The notes beneath the pieces were generated by a model. The model was not told the DNA's origin, did no database searches, and worked only from the letters and a program-made list of their open reading frames with translations. Made by a program: the position numbers and the translations under genes. A stretch of 5,257 bases of DNA from contig SLKW01000317.1 of assembly GCA_007134405.1 (NCBI GenBank), positions 1 through 5,257 of the forward strand. The letters run 5' to 3'. Shown piece after piece: positions 1 to 5,171 of the stretch (position 1 is its first letter; every line of letters begins with the position of its first letter). Origin of the DNA: Paracoccaceae bacterium (lineage in GTDB: Bacteria > Pseudomonadota > Alphaproteobacteria > Rhodobacterales > Rhodobacteraceae).

Positions 1-174
1 GTCTTCCGCTGGACCGAAGCGGAAGAGGCGCTTGCGCAGAATTTCGACCCCGACGCCGTTTCGGACCTGTCGCTCCCGGCCGAAGGCATGATCGGGGATC
101 TGCACGGAACGCCGCAGTATCGCGCGCATCTCGCCAGGGTCATGACACAACGCGCGGTGAAGAGCGTCAGCTAG
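1..174 (+). CDS. FAD-binding subunit of a CoxM/xanthine dehydrogenase-type molybdenum hydroxylase (C-terminal fragment)
   Basis: The gene enters from the left edge and only its last 57 codons are visible, in frame 1, ending with TAG at 172-174. The tail reads GDLHGTPQYRAHLARVMTQR. This is the form I know from the C-terminal domain of the medium, FAD-carrying subunit of aerobic CO dehydrogenase and related molybdenum hydroxylases (pattern S/GD-I/L-H/R-x-S/T-x-x-YR-x-HL-x-x-V-x-x-RA). In that family the subunit passes electrons from the iron-sulfur subunit to FAD in a cytoplasmic three-subunit complex. The FAD-binding N-terminal domain and the partner genes lie outside the window, so the substrate cannot be named; many coxM homologues are not in true CO dehydrogenases. 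The stop codon overlaps the stop of the convergent mutY gene. Family is fairly sure; specificity is unknown. Confidence 0.78.
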   Translation, partial: VFRWTEAEEALAQNFDPDAVSDLSLPAEGMIGDLHGTPQYRAHLARVMTQRAVKSVS

Positions 175-1244
175 ATGTCAAGCAGGTGCGGCTTGGCGTG
201 TTCCCAGCATTTCCGCATCAAGGTCGGCAGCGCCGCGCGATCTGGCGCGGCGCGGAAGTCGCCGCGCTCGGGGCTTGCTGCCAGAGCGGTGTGCGCGACG
301 GCGATCTGAAGGCGCAGATGAAAATGGGTGAAGGTGTGGCGCACCTCGCCGTCTATCAGGCGCCAATCGGCCGGGATCGGAGGGGCCGGATCCGGTGCAT
401 CTTCCGTCCAGTTCGTCGTCGGAAAGCAGGGCATGCCGCCGAGCAGCCCCTTCGGTGGCCGGGTTTCCAGCAGCAGCGCGCCATCGCGGCGTTGCGCGAC
501 ATAGGCGATGCCGCGTCGCGTCGGCTTGGCCGGCTTCGCCGACTTGGCCGGCAGATCGGTTGCGATCCCGAGGGAACGGCCAACACAGAACCCGGCGATC
601 GGGCAGTCCTGGCACCGCGGGCTGCGGGGCGTGCAGATTGTCGCGCCCAAGTCCATCATCGCTTGCGCAAAGTCGCCCGGACGCTTCGTGGGCGTCAGCT
701 TCCCGGCCAGCGAGGCGAGCTGTGGCTTGGCGCGGGGCAGGGGGTCGATGACGGCGAACAGCCGGGCCGTCACGCGTTCCACATTGCCATCGACCACGGT
801 CTCGGGGTGATCGAAGGCGATGGCGGCAATGGCTGCTGCGGTATAGGGGCCGATACCCGGTAGCGCTTGCAGGGCGGCGCGGTCCTCGGGAAAGCGGCCG
901 CCCGCGTCCGAGATCGCCCGTGCGCAGGCCATCAGGTTGCGGGCGCGCGCATAATATCCCAGCCCCGCCCATTCGGCCATGACCTCGGCATCCTCGGCGG
1001 CGGCGAGCGCCTGGATATCCGGCCAGCGCGTGGTGAAGCGGTGAAAATAATCGCGGACCGCCGCGACCGTGGTCTGTTGCAGCATGATCTCGGAAAGCCA
1101 GACCCGATAGGGATCGGGGACCGCGCCGGCACCCCGTGCCGCCGGGCTCACCCGCCAGGGCAGGATCCGTGCGGCATGATCGTACCAGCGCAGGAGCGCT
1201 GCCGCGGCGGCCTCGGTATCGATTGCTTCAGGACTGTCACGCAT
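171..1244 (-). CDS. mutY: MutY, A/G-specific adenine DNA glycosylase
   Basis: This 357-residue base-excision repair enzyme removes adenine mispaired with 8-oxoguanine. The HhH-GPD domain fills about residues 15-220. The WLSEIMLQQT motif carries the expected catalytic Glu52, LPGIGPYTA (128-136) is the helix-hairpin-helix, and VVDGNV carries the catalytic Asp152. The 4Fe-4S ligands are Cys204, Cys211, Cys214 and Cys220, spaced C-x6-C-x2-C-x5-C as in the family. A C-terminal NUDIX-like 8-oxoG recognition domain follows (about 244-350), with GLLGGM at 266-271 and HTFTHFHL at 303-310. In the latter, Thr takes the place of the Ser in the E. coli FSH loop. About 9 extra residues precede PYRVWL compared with E. 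coli, which I believe is common in alphaproteobacteria. The ATG at 1244 follows an in-frame TGA two codons upstream, so it is the first possible ATG; the Shine-Dalgarno is weak (GAAGA). It is divergent from the DciA gene and complete. Confidence 0.97.
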   Translation of the reverse strand: MRDSPEAIDTEAAAAALLRWYDHAARILPWRVSPAARGAGAVPDPYRVWLSEIMLQQTTVAAVRDYFHRFTTRWPDIQALAAAEDAEVMAEWAGLGYYARARNLMACARAISDAGGRFPEDRAALQALPGIGPYTAAAIAAIAFDHPETVVDGNVERVTARLFAVIDPLPRAKPQLASLAGKLTPTKRPGDFAQAMMDLGATICTPRSPRCQDCPIAGFCVGRSLGIATDLPAKSAKPAKPTRRGIAYVAQRRDGALLLETRPPKGLLGGMPCFPTTNWTEDAPDPAPPIPADWRLIDGEVRHTFTHFHLRLQIAVAHTALAASPERGDFRAAPDRAALPTLMRKCWEHAKPHLLDI

Positions 1245-1344
1245 TCTTCAACCACCGTGCCTGCCGCCCTCTGGTCTTGGACGCCGAACTCAGTAGAATA
1301 GGGGCGCGAGAGAGAAAAGCACCCCGCCCCTGCAGGTCCGTCGC
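1245..1344. promoter_or_regulatory. Divergent promoter region between mutY and the dciA-dsbA run
   Basis: These 100 bp separate two divergent starts, so they should hold both promoters. On the plus strand TAGAAT at 1294-1299 matches the sigma-70 -10 consensus in five of six positions. It would give a start near 1306 and a leader of about 40 nt before the ATG at 1345. The hexamer 17 bp upstream (CTGGTC, 1271-1276) is a poor -35. TTGGAC at 1277-1282 is better but only 11 bp away, which is too close. On the minus strand the same patch reads TATTCT (1300-1295), a possible -10 for mutY without a convincing -35. The function of the region follows from gene orientation; the exact boxes are inference. 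Confidence 0.5.
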
Positions 1345-1953
1345 ATGAGAACGCCACGAAACACCGATGACGACGCCTTGCAGCGCGCGCCCCGCGCCGC
1401 GCGGCGCATGCGCGGCTTCGAGCCGGCCGCCGGCCTGTTGCGAGAGCGGATCAGAAAAGCCGGCGAAACGCGGGGCTTCAGCACCTCGCGCGTGCTCACC
1501 CATTGGGCCGAGATCGCGGGCCGCGACATCGCCGCGCTCTGCCGGCCGGTCAAGGTCAGCTACGCGCAGGGCGGCTTCGGCGCGACGCTGACGATACTGG
1601 CGACCGGTGCCGCCGCGCCGCTCGTGCAGATGCAGTTGCCAAGGCTGAAGGACCGCGTGAACGCCGCCTACGGCTTTGCCGCCATCGCGCGCATCCAGGT
1701 CACCCAGACCGCGGCGCAGGGCTTCGCCGAACCGGCGCCGCGATTCGAGGGGCCGAATATCGGCACTCCGTCGCCTGAAAAGCTGGCGCATGCCCGCGGG
1801 GTCGTCGGCGGGCTGACAGAAGGCGTGACCGACAGCGGGCTGAAGGAAGCGCTCGATCGTCTGGCGACGAACGTGCTGACGCGCTCTTTGGCGGAAGAAA
1901 ATCAGAACGATGGCGCTGCCGCTCAGACGGCCGGCGCGGAAGGAAAGGATTGA
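1345..1953 (+). CDS. DciA-like DUF721 protein (putative replicative helicase loader)
   Basis: This is a 202-residue DUF721 protein. The conserved core spans about residues 24-120, including RGFEPAAGLLRERIRKAGETRG (broken here only by single variable residues), then LTHWAEIAG (51-59) and GGFGATLTI (76-84), and ending near ITHITQT-like IARIQVTQT (114-122). In characterised relatives such as DciA of Pseudomonas and Vibrio, this domain helps load the DnaB helicase in bacteria that lack DnaC/DnaI. The alphaproteobacterial members are longer and less studied. Residues after about 125 form a low-complexity, partly acidic tail (SLAEENQNDG, then Ala-rich) of unknown role. The ATG at 1345 has AGGT at 1334-1337, 7 nt upstream. 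A later ATG at 1408 would remove the basic N-terminus and has no Shine-Dalgarno. It is the first gene of a tight plus-strand run; its stop lies 2 bp before the DsbA start. Confidence 0.85.
   Translation: MRTPRNTDDDALQRAPRAARRMRGFEPAAGLLRERIRKAGETRGFSTSRVLTHWAEIAGRDIAALCRPVKVSYAQGGFGATLTILATGAAAPLVQMQLPRLKDRVNAAYGFAAIARIQVTQTAAQGFAEPAPRFEGPNIGTPSPEKLAHARGVVGGLTEGVTDSGLKEALDRLATNVLTRSLAEENQNDGAAAQTAGAEGKD
1940..1948 (+). promoter_or_regulatory. Ribosome binding site that decides the dsbA start
   Basis: AAGGAAAGG lies inside the last codons of the DciA gene, with 7 nt between its end and the ATG at 1956. An in-frame TTG at 1950 is also open, but it sits only 1 nt after the purine run, too close for normal initiation. 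This favours ATG 1956. The layout TGAAGATG (stop of dciA, 2 bp, start of dsbA) suggests translational coupling. Confidence 0.7.
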
Positions 1954-1955
1954 AG

Positions 1956-2642
1956 ATGAAGAAGACACCCGTGATCGCCGCCGTGGCGGCGGCCGCCCTT
2001 GCTGTCGGGGGCTACGCGCTCTGGTCGGCCAACCAGCCTGCCGAAGGCGTGGGCGCAACCCAGATCGCGAGCGTGACCTCGGCCCAGGCGCAGACCGGCG
2101 CGGGGTCGATCGACACGTCGGGCGTGGTCGACATGGCGCTCGGTGACCCCGACGCTCCGGTGACGATCGTCGAGTATTCCTCGTTCACCTGCCCGCATTG
2201 CGCGACCTTCAACCAGGGCGTCTTCCGCCAAATCATGGAAAACTACGTTGAGACCGGCGAGGTCCAGTACATCAAGCGCGAGGTCTACTTCGACGCCTAC
2301 GGGCTCTGGGCGGCGCTGGTGGCGCGCTGCGGCGGGCCCGAGCGCTATCACGGCGTGGTCGATATGCTCTATCAGAACCAGCGCGAATGGGCGGGCTCGA
2401 GCGACGGCGCGGTCGTGGCCGACAATCTGCGCCGCATCGGCCGGCGCGCGGGCATGGACAACGAGCAACTCGACGCCTGCCTCGCCGACCGCGACAAGGC
2501 CGCCGCCCTGATGGAGGTCTACCGCATCAATGCCGAGGAATACGGCATCCGCTCGACCCCCTCCTTCGTCATCAACGGCACGACCTTCGGCAACATGAGC
2601 TTCGCCGATTTCGAGGCTGCCATCGCCGAAGCGCGGGACTGA
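1956..2642 (+). CDS. DsbA-family thiol:disulfide oxidoreductase, exported
   Basis: From the ATG at 1956 the protein has 228 residues. An N-terminal KK pair and a hydrophobic stretch (about 5-23) form a signal peptide or membrane anchor. No strong AxA site follows directly; AQA at 44-46 is a possible late cleavage site. The thioredoxin-fold domain starts near residue 57. The redox motif is CPHC (Cys79-Cys82) within SSFTCPHCATF, and the cis-proline loop is TPSF (201-204, Pro202). This fits the Thioredoxin_4/DsbA-like group that oxidises cysteines of envelope proteins in the periplasm. Two further cysteines, Cys125 and Cys175, match the second disulfide described in alphaproteobacterial DsbAs such as Wolbachia alpha-DsbA1. 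It lies between the DciA and CoA-transferase genes, with gaps of 2 and 8 bp. The redox partner (DsbB or other) is not in the window. An isomerase role is possible, but the small monomeric form favours an oxidase. Confidence 0.92.
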   Translation: MKKTPVIAAVAAAALAVGGYALWSANQPAEGVGATQIASVTSAQAQTGAGSIDTSGVVDMALGDPDAPVTIVEYSSFTCPHCATFNQGVFRQIMENYVETGEVQYIKREVYFDAYGLWAALVARCGGPERYHGVVDMLYQNQREWAGSSDGAVVADNLRRIGRRAGMDNEQLDACLADRDKAAALMEVYRINAEEYGIRSTPSFVINGTTFGNMSFADFEAAIAEARD

Positions 2643-2650
2643 GCGCCGGG

Positions 2651-3817
2651 ATGAGTGCACGTCCCCTCGCAGGTCTGCGGGTCATCGAGCTTGCGCGCAT
2701 CCTGGCCGGCCCCTGGGCGGGCCAGACGCTTGCCGACCTCGGCGCCGAGGTCATCAAGGTCGAGGCGCCCGAGGGCGACGATACCCGCCGCTGGGGCCCG
2801 CCCTTCATCGACCGCGAGGGCCAGCCGGTCGCCGCCTATTTCCACTCGGCCAATCGCGGCAAGCGCTCGGTGGTGGCGGATTTCCGCACGCCCGAGGGGC
2901 AGGCGAAGGTGCGCGATCTCGTCGCCGGTGCCGACGTTCTGATCGAGAACTTCAAGCTCGGCGGGCTCGCCAAGTACGGACTCGACTATGCCAGCCTCTC
3001 GGCGCTGAACCCGCGCCTGATCTACTGCTCGATCACCGGCTTCGGGCAGGACGGACCCTATGCGCACCGGGCGGGTTACGACTACATCATTCAGGGCATG
3101 TCGGGCCTGATGTCGATCACCGGCCCGGTGGAAGGCGAGCCGCATCGCGTCGGCGTCGCGGTCACCGACCTGGTCACCGGCATCTATTCGACGACCGCCA
3201 TCCTTGCGGCGCTGCACGAGCGCCAGCGCACCGGGCGGGGCGCGCATATCGACATGAGCCTGCTTGATTCCGCGGTTTCGGTCATGGCGAACCAGGCGAT
3301 GAACTACCTCTCGACCGGCACGCCGCCGGGGCGCACGGGCAACATCCATCCCAATCTCGCCCCCTACCAGGTGTTCGAATGCCGGGACGGACACGTGATC
3401 ATCGCGACGGGCAACGACGCGCAGTATCACCGGCTGTGCCGGATCCTCGACCTCAAGGCGCTGATCGAGCATCCGGCCTATCGCAGCAACGCCGAGCGGG
3501 TGGCCAACCGTCCCGCCCTGTCCGAGGCGCTGAGCGTGGCGACGCGTCAGCGCACGAAGGCCGATCTGCTGGAGGCCTGCGAGCGCGAGGGCGTGCCCGC
3601 CGGGCCGATCAACGACATGGCCGAGGTCTTCGCCGATCCGCAGGTCCAGGCGCGGGGCATGCAGCTTGACCTCGGCCCGCATCGCGGCGTGCGCTCGCCT
3701 TTCGTCATCGATGGCGAGCGCTGCGCCGCCGACCGTCCCGCCCCGGTCTTGGGCGAAGGCGATCGCGCGCCGGCCGAAAGTGCCCCGGCCCAGCCCCCGG
3801 CCCCGGTCCGAAGCTGA
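2651..3817 (+). CDS. Class III (CaiB/BaiF family) CoA-transferase
   Basis: This 388-residue cytoplasmic enzyme belongs to the formyl-CoA transferase/CaiB/BaiF family, which moves CoA between acyl groups through an aspartyl-CoA intermediate. Visible family motifs are LAGLRVIELARILAGPWAGQ (6-25), GAEVIKVE (31-38), GDDTRRWGPPF (42-52), NRGKRSV (68-74), ENFKLG (99-104), YCSITGFGQDGPY (125-137) and GYDYIIQGMSGLM (142-154). HIDMSLLDS (199-207) carries Asp206, the likely counterpart of the catalytic Asp169 of formyl-CoA transferase. The DDTRxWGPPF stretch resembles dicarboxylate CoA-transferases of the SUGCT (glutarate) type, but the substrate cannot be assigned. The C-terminus is odd: after PVLGE the usual HTDEVL-type helix is absent and replaced by an Ala/Pro-rich tail. 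The ATG at 2651 lies 8 bp after the dsbA stop with only a weak GCCGGG before it; the upstream open frame overlaps dsbA and is not coding. Family is certain; the reaction is open. Confidence 0.93.
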   Translation: MSARPLAGLRVIELARILAGPWAGQTLADLGAEVIKVEAPEGDDTRRWGPPFIDREGQPVAAYFHSANRGKRSVVADFRTPEGQAKVRDLVAGADVLIENFKLGGLAKYGLDYASLSALNPRLIYCSITGFGQDGPYAHRAGYDYIIQGMSGLMSITGPVEGEPHRVGVAVTDLVTGIYSTTAILAALHERQRTGRGAHIDMSLLDSAVSVMANQAMNYLSTGTPPGRTGNIHPNLAPYQVFECRDGHVIIATGNDAQYHRLCRILDLKALIEHPAYRSNAERVANRPALSEALSVATRQRTKADLLEACEREGVPAGPINDMAEVFADPQVQARGMQLDLGPHRGVRSPFVIDGERCAADRPAPVLGEGDRAPAESAPAQPPAPVRS

Positions 3818-3832
3818 GCGAAAGGGGGCCGC

Positions 3833-3846
3833 GTGCAAATTTGCAC
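3833..3846. repeat. 14-bp perfect palindrome GTGCAAATTTGCAC
   Basis: A perfect dyad lies 15 bp after the CoA-transferase stop, in a convergent spacer. A further GCGCAA at 3851-3856 forms an imperfect second dyad with TTGCAC (3841-3846) across 4 bp. As RNA it would make only a 5-bp stem with a 4-nt loop and no T-run, so it is a poor terminator. It looks more like a protein-binding site, but no regulator can be named from the window. Confidence 0.6.
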
Positions 3847-3871
3847 AACCGCGCAAGGTCATGATTCAAAA

Positions 3872-3895
3872 CGGAAACAGTTTTTCTGTTAACCG
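3872..3895 (-). terminator. Possible intrinsic terminator of the ABC ATPase gene
   Basis: A hairpin forms from AACAG (3876-3880), loop TTTTT and CTGTT (3886-3890), extended by CGG (3872-3874) and CCG (3893-3895) after a small 1x2 internal loop. Read on the minus strand, downstream of the ATPase stop, it is followed by a short TTTTG run. On the plus strand no T-run follows. The patch 3861-3890 is only 30% GC in otherwise GC-rich DNA. The stem is short, so this is a weak call. Confidence 0.35.
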
Positions 3896-3905
3896 GATTG
3901 CAAGG

Positions 3906-3919
3906 GCCGGATATCCGGC
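3906..3919. repeat. 14-bp perfect palindrome GCCGGATATCCGGC next to the ABC gene stop
   Basis: A perfect dyad touches the stop codon of the minus-strand ATPase gene (TCA at 3920-3922 on the plus strand). In RNA it gives a GC-rich 5-bp stem with an ATAT loop, extendable by a G-T and a G-C pair on the outer side. No T-run follows on either strand. It could be a 3'-end stabilising hairpin or part of a bidirectional terminator. CCGGAT also occurs at 3893-3898, so an alternative longer-loop pairing with 3912-3917 exists. Confidence 0.5.
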
Positions 3920-4849
3920 TCAGCGCGTGCCGGTCAGCGCCAGGAAGGCATCCTCCAGATCCGGCTCGGCGGTCGAGACGTCGCGGATCTCGACCCCGGC
4001 GGACCCAAGCGCGGTCAGGATGTGGCCCGCATCGACCCGGCTGCGCGGATAACTGAAGGCAAGCCATCCATCGGCGCGGTCTTCCCGCGTCACGCCGGCC
4101 GGCAGGTCCAGGGTGCCGACCGCGCCGGCCGTCCGCACAAGCAGGGTCTTTCCCTCCATCCGGTCGAGGATCGCGGCGGTCGTGTCGCGCACGATCAGCG
4201 ATCCGTGGTCGATGATGGCGATCTCGTCGCACATCTCTTGCGCTTCCGCGAGGTAATGCGTGGTCAGGATGATCGTCATTCCCTGCTGGTTCAGCCGGCG
4301 GACATTTTCCCAAAGCATCTGGCGCAGTTCGATATCCACCCCGGCGGTGGGCTCGTCCAGAACCAGGACCTGCGGCCAATGCACCAAAGCCTTGCCCAGC
4401 AAGAGCCGCCGCCGCATCCCGCCCGAGAGCGTCCGCGCATAGGCCTCCGCCTTGTCCTCGAGCCCGATCAGCCGCAGGATCTCGTCGGTCCGCCGCTCGC
4501 GCTTGGGGACGCCGTAAAGCCCGGCCTGCACCTCGAGCGCGTCGCGGGGGCTGAAGAACGGGTCGATGTTCAATTCCTGCGGCATCACCCCGATCGCGGC
4601 GCGCGACTGGCGGGGGTTGGCGTCCTGGTCGAAACCCCATATGCGCACCCGCCCCGAGGTCTTCACGACCAGTCCGGCCAGGATGTTGATCAGCGTGGAC
4701 TTGCCCGCCCCGTTCGGCCCCAGAAGCCCGAAGATCGCGCCCGCGGGCACGGTCAGGTCGATGCCCGTCAACGCCTCCTTCGCCGCACTGTTGCCGGATG
4801 CGGCATAGACCTTGCGCAGCCCTTCGATTTCGATGGCGGTCCCGCTCAT
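3920..4849 (-). CDS. ABC transporter ATP-binding protein, YadG-like (ABC-2 exporter type)
   Basis: This 309-residue protein is one complete nucleotide-binding domain plus a C-terminal extension. Visible are Walker A GPNGAGKST (44-52), Q-loop Gln91 in MPQELN, signature LSGGM (141-145), Walker B VLVLDEP with Glu166, D-loop AGVD (169-172) and switch His198 in TTHYLAEA. All key residues are intact. The C-terminal part (about 230-309) ends DVSTAEPDLEDAFLALTG, typical of DrrA/YadG-type exporter ATPases. Length and motifs such as LDEPTAGVDIELR recall E. coli YadG (308 residues by memory). Such ATPases drive an ABC-2 permease (YadH type) in the inner membrane; no permease is visible on either side, and the substrate is unknown. 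The ATG at 4849 is preceded by AGGAG 4 nt upstream. A TTG at 4867 is also in frame, but that Shine-Dalgarno would then lie inside the gene. It is convergent with the CoA-transferase and divergent from the zinc-finger gene. Confidence 0.93.
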   Translation of the reverse strand: MSGTAIEIEGLRKVYAASGNSAAKEALTGIDLTVPAGAIFGLLGPNGAGKSTLINILAGLVVKTSGRVRIWGFDQDANPRQSRAAIGVMPQELNIDPFFSPRDALEVQAGLYGVPKRERRTDEILRLIGLEDKAEAYARTLSGGMRRRLLLGKALVHWPQVLVLDEPTAGVDIELRQMLWENVRRLNQQGMTIILTTHYLAEAQEMCDEIAIIDHGSLIVRDTTAAILDRMEGKTLLVRTAGAVGTLDLPAGVTREDRADGWLAFSYPRSRVDAGHILTALGSAGVEIRDVSTAEPDLEDAFLALTGTR

Positions 4850-4961
4850 CTTGCTCCTGCCGGACAATTCGGTATCAATGAGGCGTCTGCTTAGGCCGAA
4901 GCGCCGGCAGTGACAAGCAAGCCCCAGGCCCGGACCCGGGCAATGTGAGCCGAGGACAAAG
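4850..4961. promoter_or_regulatory. Divergent control region between the ABC ATPase and zinc-finger genes
   Basis: These 112 bp lie between two divergent starts. For the ATPase (minus strand) a candidate pair is TTGTCA (4916-4911) and TAAGCA (4893-4888), 17 bp apart; the -10 is poor. For the zinc-finger gene (plus) TTGCTC (4851-4856) and TATCAA (4873-4878) are 16 bp apart, also weak. GCCCG (4928-4932) and CGGGC (4937-4941) form a small 5-bp hairpin before the zinc-finger gene. GAGG at 4952-4955 is its Shine-Dalgarno, 6 nt from the ATG. Promoter function is inferred from orientation; the individual boxes are uncertain. Confidence 0.4.
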
Positions 4962-5171
4962 ATGAGTGCCCTTCCCGCGCATCCCGCCCCCGCGACAGAA
5001 ATCGTAACCGCAAGCCGTATCGCTTGCGACGGCGGCGAGGGCGCGCTCGGACACCCGCGCGTCTGGCTGTCGATCCCGCCCGACGCCGGCTGGATCGATT
5101 GCCCCTATTGCGACAAGCGCTTCATCCTGCAGGGATCGGAGGCCGAGAAGGCCGCAGGCAAGCAGGCCTGA
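4962..5171 (+). CDS. zf-CHCC (NDUFS6-like) zinc-finger protein
   Basis: This 69-residue protein carries the zf-CHCC pattern: Cys22 in ACDGGEGALGHPRVWL, His31, then Cys47 and Cys50 in DCPYCDKRFIL, four ligands for one zinc ion. The motif is that of the mitochondrial complex I subunit NDUFS6. Homologues are known as accessory subunits of complex I in Paracoccus denitrificans, on the cytoplasmic peripheral arm. Here the role in complex I is inferred from family; no nuo gene is in the window. The first 15 residues are variable (Pro/Ala-rich), and the last 10 are a charged tail. The ATG at 4962 has GAGG 6 nt upstream. The gene stands alone on the plus strand, and its TGA abuts the stop of the next, convergent gene. 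Length is normal for bacterial members. Confidence 0.92.
   Translation: MSALPAHPAPATEIVTASRIACDGGEGALGHPRVWLSIPPDAGWIDCPYCDKRFILQGSEAEKAAGKQA

Noticed and set aside
186..863. A 225-codon plus-strand open frame opposite mutY.
   Set aside because: It is antisense to an intact mutY with every catalytic and iron-sulfur residue present. The product has Arg/Gly-rich shadow composition.
1950..1955. TTG at 1950 as the dsbA start (two extra residues).
   Set aside because: The AAGGAAAGG Shine-Dalgarno would be 1 nt from it. ATG 1956 has proper spacing and gives a standard MKK signal-peptide start.
1237..2058. A 273-codon minus-strand open frame opposite the DciA gene and its promoter region.
   Set aside because: It is an Arg-rich shadow with no motif, and it crosses the divergent promoter and the DUF721 coding region.
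2387..2650. Upstream extension of the CoA-transferase frame overlapping dsbA by 88 codons.
   Set aside because: The extension is Arg/Gly/His-rich shadow sequence inside dsbA. Family homology begins directly after the ATG at 2651.
2519..3862. A 447-codon open frame on the minus strand opposite the CoA-transferase gene.
   Set aside because: It is antisense to a clear CaiB/BaiF gene with intact motifs. Its protein is rich in Arg, Ala, Gly and His without any recognisable domain, as expected for the mirror frame of a GC-rich gene.
3705..4640. A 311-codon minus-strand open frame overlapping the ABC ATPase in another frame.
   Set aside because: The YadG-like frame holds all ABC motifs. This one is Arg/Pro/Gly-rich and crosses the convergent spacer into the CoA-transferase gene.
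4850..4867. TTG at 4867 as the ABC ATPase start (six extra residues).
   Set aside because: It would put the AGGAG Shine-Dalgarno inside the gene; the ATG at 4849 sits just after it.
4928..4941. The GCCCG/CGGGC hairpin upstream of the zinc-finger gene as a riboswitch or attenuator.
   Set aside because: It is only a 5-bp stem with a 4-nt loop in GC-rich DNA, with no T-run and no conserved aptamer features, so chance explains it.
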